Source: Bacteroidales bacterium
GTDB taxonomy: Bacteria > Bacteroidota > Bacteroidia > Bacteroidales > VadinHA17
Assembly: GCA_017882245.1 (NCBI GenBank)
Contig: JADGPV010000063.1
Coordinates: 1 to 7,246, forward strand
Length of the DNA: 7,246 nt
Reading direction: 5' to 3'
Part shown: in pieces, positions 5,520-7,246 of the stretch
Layout of the letters: every line of letters begins with the position of its first letter
How positions within the stretch are numbered: the first letter of the stretch is position 1
Position numbers and translations under genes: made by a program
Notes under the pieces: generated by a model
What the model was told of the DNA's origin: nothing
Databases searched by the model: none
Seen by the model: only the letters and a program-made list of their open reading frames with translations

Positions 5520-6305
5520 TTATTCTACCTGAATCTGTTTCTTTTTGGAAAACATTTTAAAGATGCCCTGAGGGTTTATGGGATCAAGGATCCACCCGAT
5601 ACGATAACTGACAAAAATTGCCGGGAATATCTGTCTGTTATCCTCAGTTGCCATAATGGGAATTGTTTTGGCGAAGGCATGAAGCGAAACGCCTATTTCC
5701 AAAGCGTGTGTAAGTCTGTCGTTATTACTGTACTCGAAGTCAAAACCACCGCGCGCATAAAGTCCGGGATACAGTTTTATCTCATCGAAACCCTTGAAAA
5801 ATGAGGCTTTGCCAAGAATTTCAACAGGCTGATGGAGTGTGACATCAAACTTCTGTTCCTCATAGGAATATGCATCGACGATAATCTTATAATAGATCGG
5901 TTTGGCAAACATAAGTGTGGCTCCTCCGCCGGCAAACCAGCTTACCGAGACACCTCCCAGGTCATGTTTCTCGAAGATCTCCTGCTGCCATCCTGCCCCT
6001 GCTCCAATGGTCCATGTTGAATTAAGCTTGCCGAAGACAAAGTTACCATAGCCCGGGTTATAATAATTGGAGAGTTTTATCTCTTTCGGGTTTTTAAACC
6101 CTTCGACACTGCCTTCAATAAAGTATCTGTTATTTGGCTTTGTCTGACGCAGTTCGCGATAGATTACCGACCATCCGTCAGTATTAAGCAAAGCGCCTAT
6201 AGAGCGCTCATTACGCCAGAACATCCTGTTCTGGGGGTCAAGCTCACCCTGTGCAAGGAGCGGCCCGCAAACCATTACAAATAATATAACGTGCCACAAT
6301 CTCAT
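5520..6305 (-). CDS. Secreted, probable outer-membrane beta-barrel protein of unknown function
   Basis: I do not recognise a named family with a known role. The 261-residue product opens with a signal peptide (MRLWHVILFVMVCGPLLAQ, likely cleaved near residues 18-20). It continues with LDPQNRMFWRNERSIGALLNT and many alternating aromatic/hydrophobic strands, such as YGNFVFGKLNSTWTIGAGAG, LGGVSVSWFAGGGATLMFAK and LYPGLYARGGFDFEY. Together with the glycine- and aromatic-rich pattern, this suggests a small beta-barrel. The charged end FSKKKQIQVE lacks the terminal aromatic residue typical of BamA-recognised barrels, so a periplasmic or surface beta-protein remains possible. Similar proteins beginning with an 'NPQDRMFWRNE'-type segment occur across Bacteroidota, as far as I recall, without assigned function. 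It lies 49 bp downstream of a lipoprotein gene on the same strand, probably co-transcribed, and upstream of gap, which has its own promoter. Confidence 0.75.
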   Translation of the reverse strand: MRLWHVILFVMVCGPLLAQGELDPQNRMFWRNERSIGALLNTDGWSVIYRELRQTKPNNRYFIEGSVEGFKNPKEIKLSNYYNPGYGNFVFGKLNSTWTIGAGAGWQQEIFEKHDLGGVSVSWFAGGGATLMFAKPIYYKIIVDAYSYEEQKFDVTLHQPVEILGKASFFKGFDEIKLYPGLYARGGFDFEYSNNDRLTHALEIGVSLHAFAKTIPIMATEDNRQIFPAIFVSYRIGWILDPINPQGIFKMFSKKKQIQVE

Positions 6306-6354
6306 ATTCAGGATGCCTCAAATAATAAGACTGGAAGTAGGAGGAAAGTGATCG

Positions 6355-6480
6355 TCAGCCCGCCTGTTCCGTAGTGTCAGCATTGTTGCTGCTGTAAGCC
6401 GGGCACGCTGAACGGTTGCATGAACTGAGAGCGAGCGCAGCAAGAAAAGCAATTACAACTATAAGACTAACTTTTTTCAT
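6355..6480 (-). CDS. Small lipoprotein (41 residues)
   Basis: A short frame from ATG (6478-6480) to TGA (6355-6357) encodes a textbook lipoprotein precursor. It has a basic start MKKV, a hydrophobic core VSLIVVIAFLAALALS and the lipobox LSSC with Cys21 as the acylated residue. The mature part is only about 20 residues: CNRSACPAY, then polar residues and an acidic/Gln end (NNADTTEQAG). A second Cys (Cys26) sits five residues after the lipid-anchor Cys. After SPII cleavage it would be anchored to the inner or outer membrane. Small Bacteroidota lipoproteins with a C-x(n)-CPxY pattern seem familiar to me, but I know no function. An exact TAnnTTTG element lies upstream, and the outer-membrane-type gene follows 49 bp downstream. 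The coherent signal peptide makes chance unlikely. Confidence 0.78.
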   Translation of the reverse strand: MKKVSLIVVIAFLAALALSSCNRSACPAYSSNNADTTEQAG

Positions 6481-6504
6481 ATTAACTGCCAATTAGTTCC
6501 GTCA

Positions 6505-6512
6505 CAAAAATA
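6505..6512 (-). promoter_or_regulatory. Possible -7 element for the lipoprotein/outer-membrane gene pair
   Basis: TATTTTTG on the minus strand matches TAnnTTTG exactly and lies 24 bases upstream of the lipoprotein ATG, which suits a short leader. The nearest upstream TTTG (6528-6531) leaves only 15 bases, shorter than usual, so the -33 element is uncertain. In this AT-rich gap a chance match is quite possible. Confidence 0.35.
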
Positions 6513-6614
6513 ACTTTATTTTTAAAACAAAATTTGTGCCGGTTTATTATTTTGACAAGCATTTATTTTTAAACCTTGAACGATATGGATTGTTATACTT
6601 AAAATTAAAATCGA

Positions 6615-7246
6615 ATGAAATCTTCTTTGTATATAACAGGAATTATAATAATAGTATTGTTATCAATGGAAAGTAAAATGTCATCGCAGGAAAAGCCTGC
6701 ATACAATGACCTGACTTCTGAGGAGTCGAAGGTCATAATAAAAAAAGCGACTGAATATCCCTATACGGGGCTATATGAAAACTTCAGCGGTAAGGGCACT
6801 TATCTCTGCAAACAATGCGGTAATGCGCTCTATTATTCAGACTCGAAGTTTGACGCCCGCTGCGGTTGGCCAAGTTTTGATGATGAGATCGATGGAGCGG
6901 TAAAACGGTTAAAGGATGCTGACGGCAAACGTACGGAGATCATCTGTGCATCATGTGGCGCTCACCTCGGACATGTGTTTAGCGGAGAGGGATTTACCCC
7001 CAAAAACACCCGACATTGCGTAAACTCGGTCTCCCTTGATTTTGTACCGGTACATCTTGATGCAGGTAATTACGGCACTGCACTGTTCGCCGGCGGATGC
7101 TTCTGGGGTGTGGAGTATTTCCTTCAGAAAGAACCGGGGGTGGTAGCTGTGGTATCAGGATATACCGGTGGCAAGTTAAAGAATCCGTCGTACCGCGAGG
7201 TGTCTACGGGTACAACAGGTCACGCTGAGACGGTGAAGGTAACCTA
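6615..7246 (+). CDS. Bifunctional methionine sulfoxide reductase MsrB-MsrA, exported (3' end missing)
   Basis: The frame from ATG 6615 stays open to the right edge (210 residues). It encodes an MsrB domain followed by the start of MsrA, repairing the R- and S-isomers of methionine sulfoxide respectively. Residues 5-17 form a hydrophobic stretch (LYITGIIIIVLLS), suggesting export or membrane anchoring in the envelope. MsrB spans about 32-147. It has zinc-site pairs C65-x2-C68 and C111-x2-C114, a likely resolving Cys83 in RCGWPSF, GAHLGHVF (115-122), and catalytic Cys135 in RHCVNSVSLDF. MsrA begins at about 153, with catalytic Cys162 in GGCFWGVE and GYTGG (182-186), then STGTTGHAE (197-205). 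The B-then-A order is the reverse of the Neisseria PilB A-then-B arrangement and is known in Bacteroidota. The electron donor is not encoded here. The gene diverges from the lipoprotein pair over a 134-bp gap. Confidence 0.93.
   Translation, partial: MKSSLYITGIIIIVLLSMESKMSSQEKPAYNDLTSEESKVIIKKATEYPYTGLYENFSGKGTYLCKQCGNALYYSDSKFDARCGWPSFDDEIDGAVKRLKDADGKRTEIICASCGAHLGHVFSGEGFTPKNTRHCVNSVSLDFVPVHLDAGNYGTALFAGGCFWGVEYFLQKEPGVVAVVSGYTGGKLKNPSYREVSTGTTGHAETVKVT

Noticed and set aside
6541..6560. Promoter for the MsrB-MsrA gene
   Set aside because: TTATTTTG (6547-6554) is one base off TAnnTTTG, but no -33 element is found at a usable distance. Too weak to list in an AT-rich gap.

Overview
The window reads as a chromosomal stretch of a Bacteroidota genome, probably of the Bacteroidales or Marinilabiliales type. 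The evidence is the family mix: a MiaA with a GGSMLY motif, a short LuxC-like acyl-CoA reductase, a BlaI-type repressor, a SiaC/DUF1987 protein, an orphan MacB-like permease and an exported MsrB-MsrA fusion. Promoters with the Bacteroidota -7 element TAnnTTTG and mostly absent Shine-Dalgarno sequences agree with this. No tRNA, rRNA, CRISPR array, transposase or prophage gene is visible.

Region 1 (1-2530, minus strand) is a compact run read right to left: a BlaI/MecI-family repressor, a LuxC-family acyl-CoA reductase overlapping it by 4 bp, a pRiA4b ORF-3-like protein with a strongly acidic tail, and miaA, which runs off the left edge. Gaps of -4, 48 and 21 bp suggest one transcript. A good promoter for it lies at 2552-2583, with a 14-bp palindrome between its -33 and -7 elements. 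This is a plausible autoregulatory operator.

Region 2 (2531-4350, plus strand) diverges from it. It holds a MacB/FtsX-type ABC permease with no ATPase in the window, probably starting at a TTG behind a perfect GGAGGA, then a GTG-started SiaC-like regulatory phosphoprotein.

Region 3 (4351-5519) begins with a convergent junction carrying two inverted repeats. One, GTAGAGACG...CGTCTCTAC, resembles a dispersed palindrome and also looks like the gap terminator. The minus-strand gene gap (type I glyceraldehyde-3-phosphate dehydrogenase) follows, with its own well-formed promoter.

Region 4 (5520-7246) has a minus-strand pair: a 41-residue lipoprotein gene (6355-6480) and a secreted, probably beta-barrel protein of unknown function. 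Divergent from them is the start of a bifunctional, apparently exported MsrB-MsrA, cut by the right edge.

Most of the window is housekeeping or conserved Bacteroidota content. The least explained items are the BlaI-LuxC coupling with its shared divergent control region, the small lipoprotein plus outer-membrane-type protein pair, and the palindromic repeat. I do not see a clear new multi-gene defence or mobile system.
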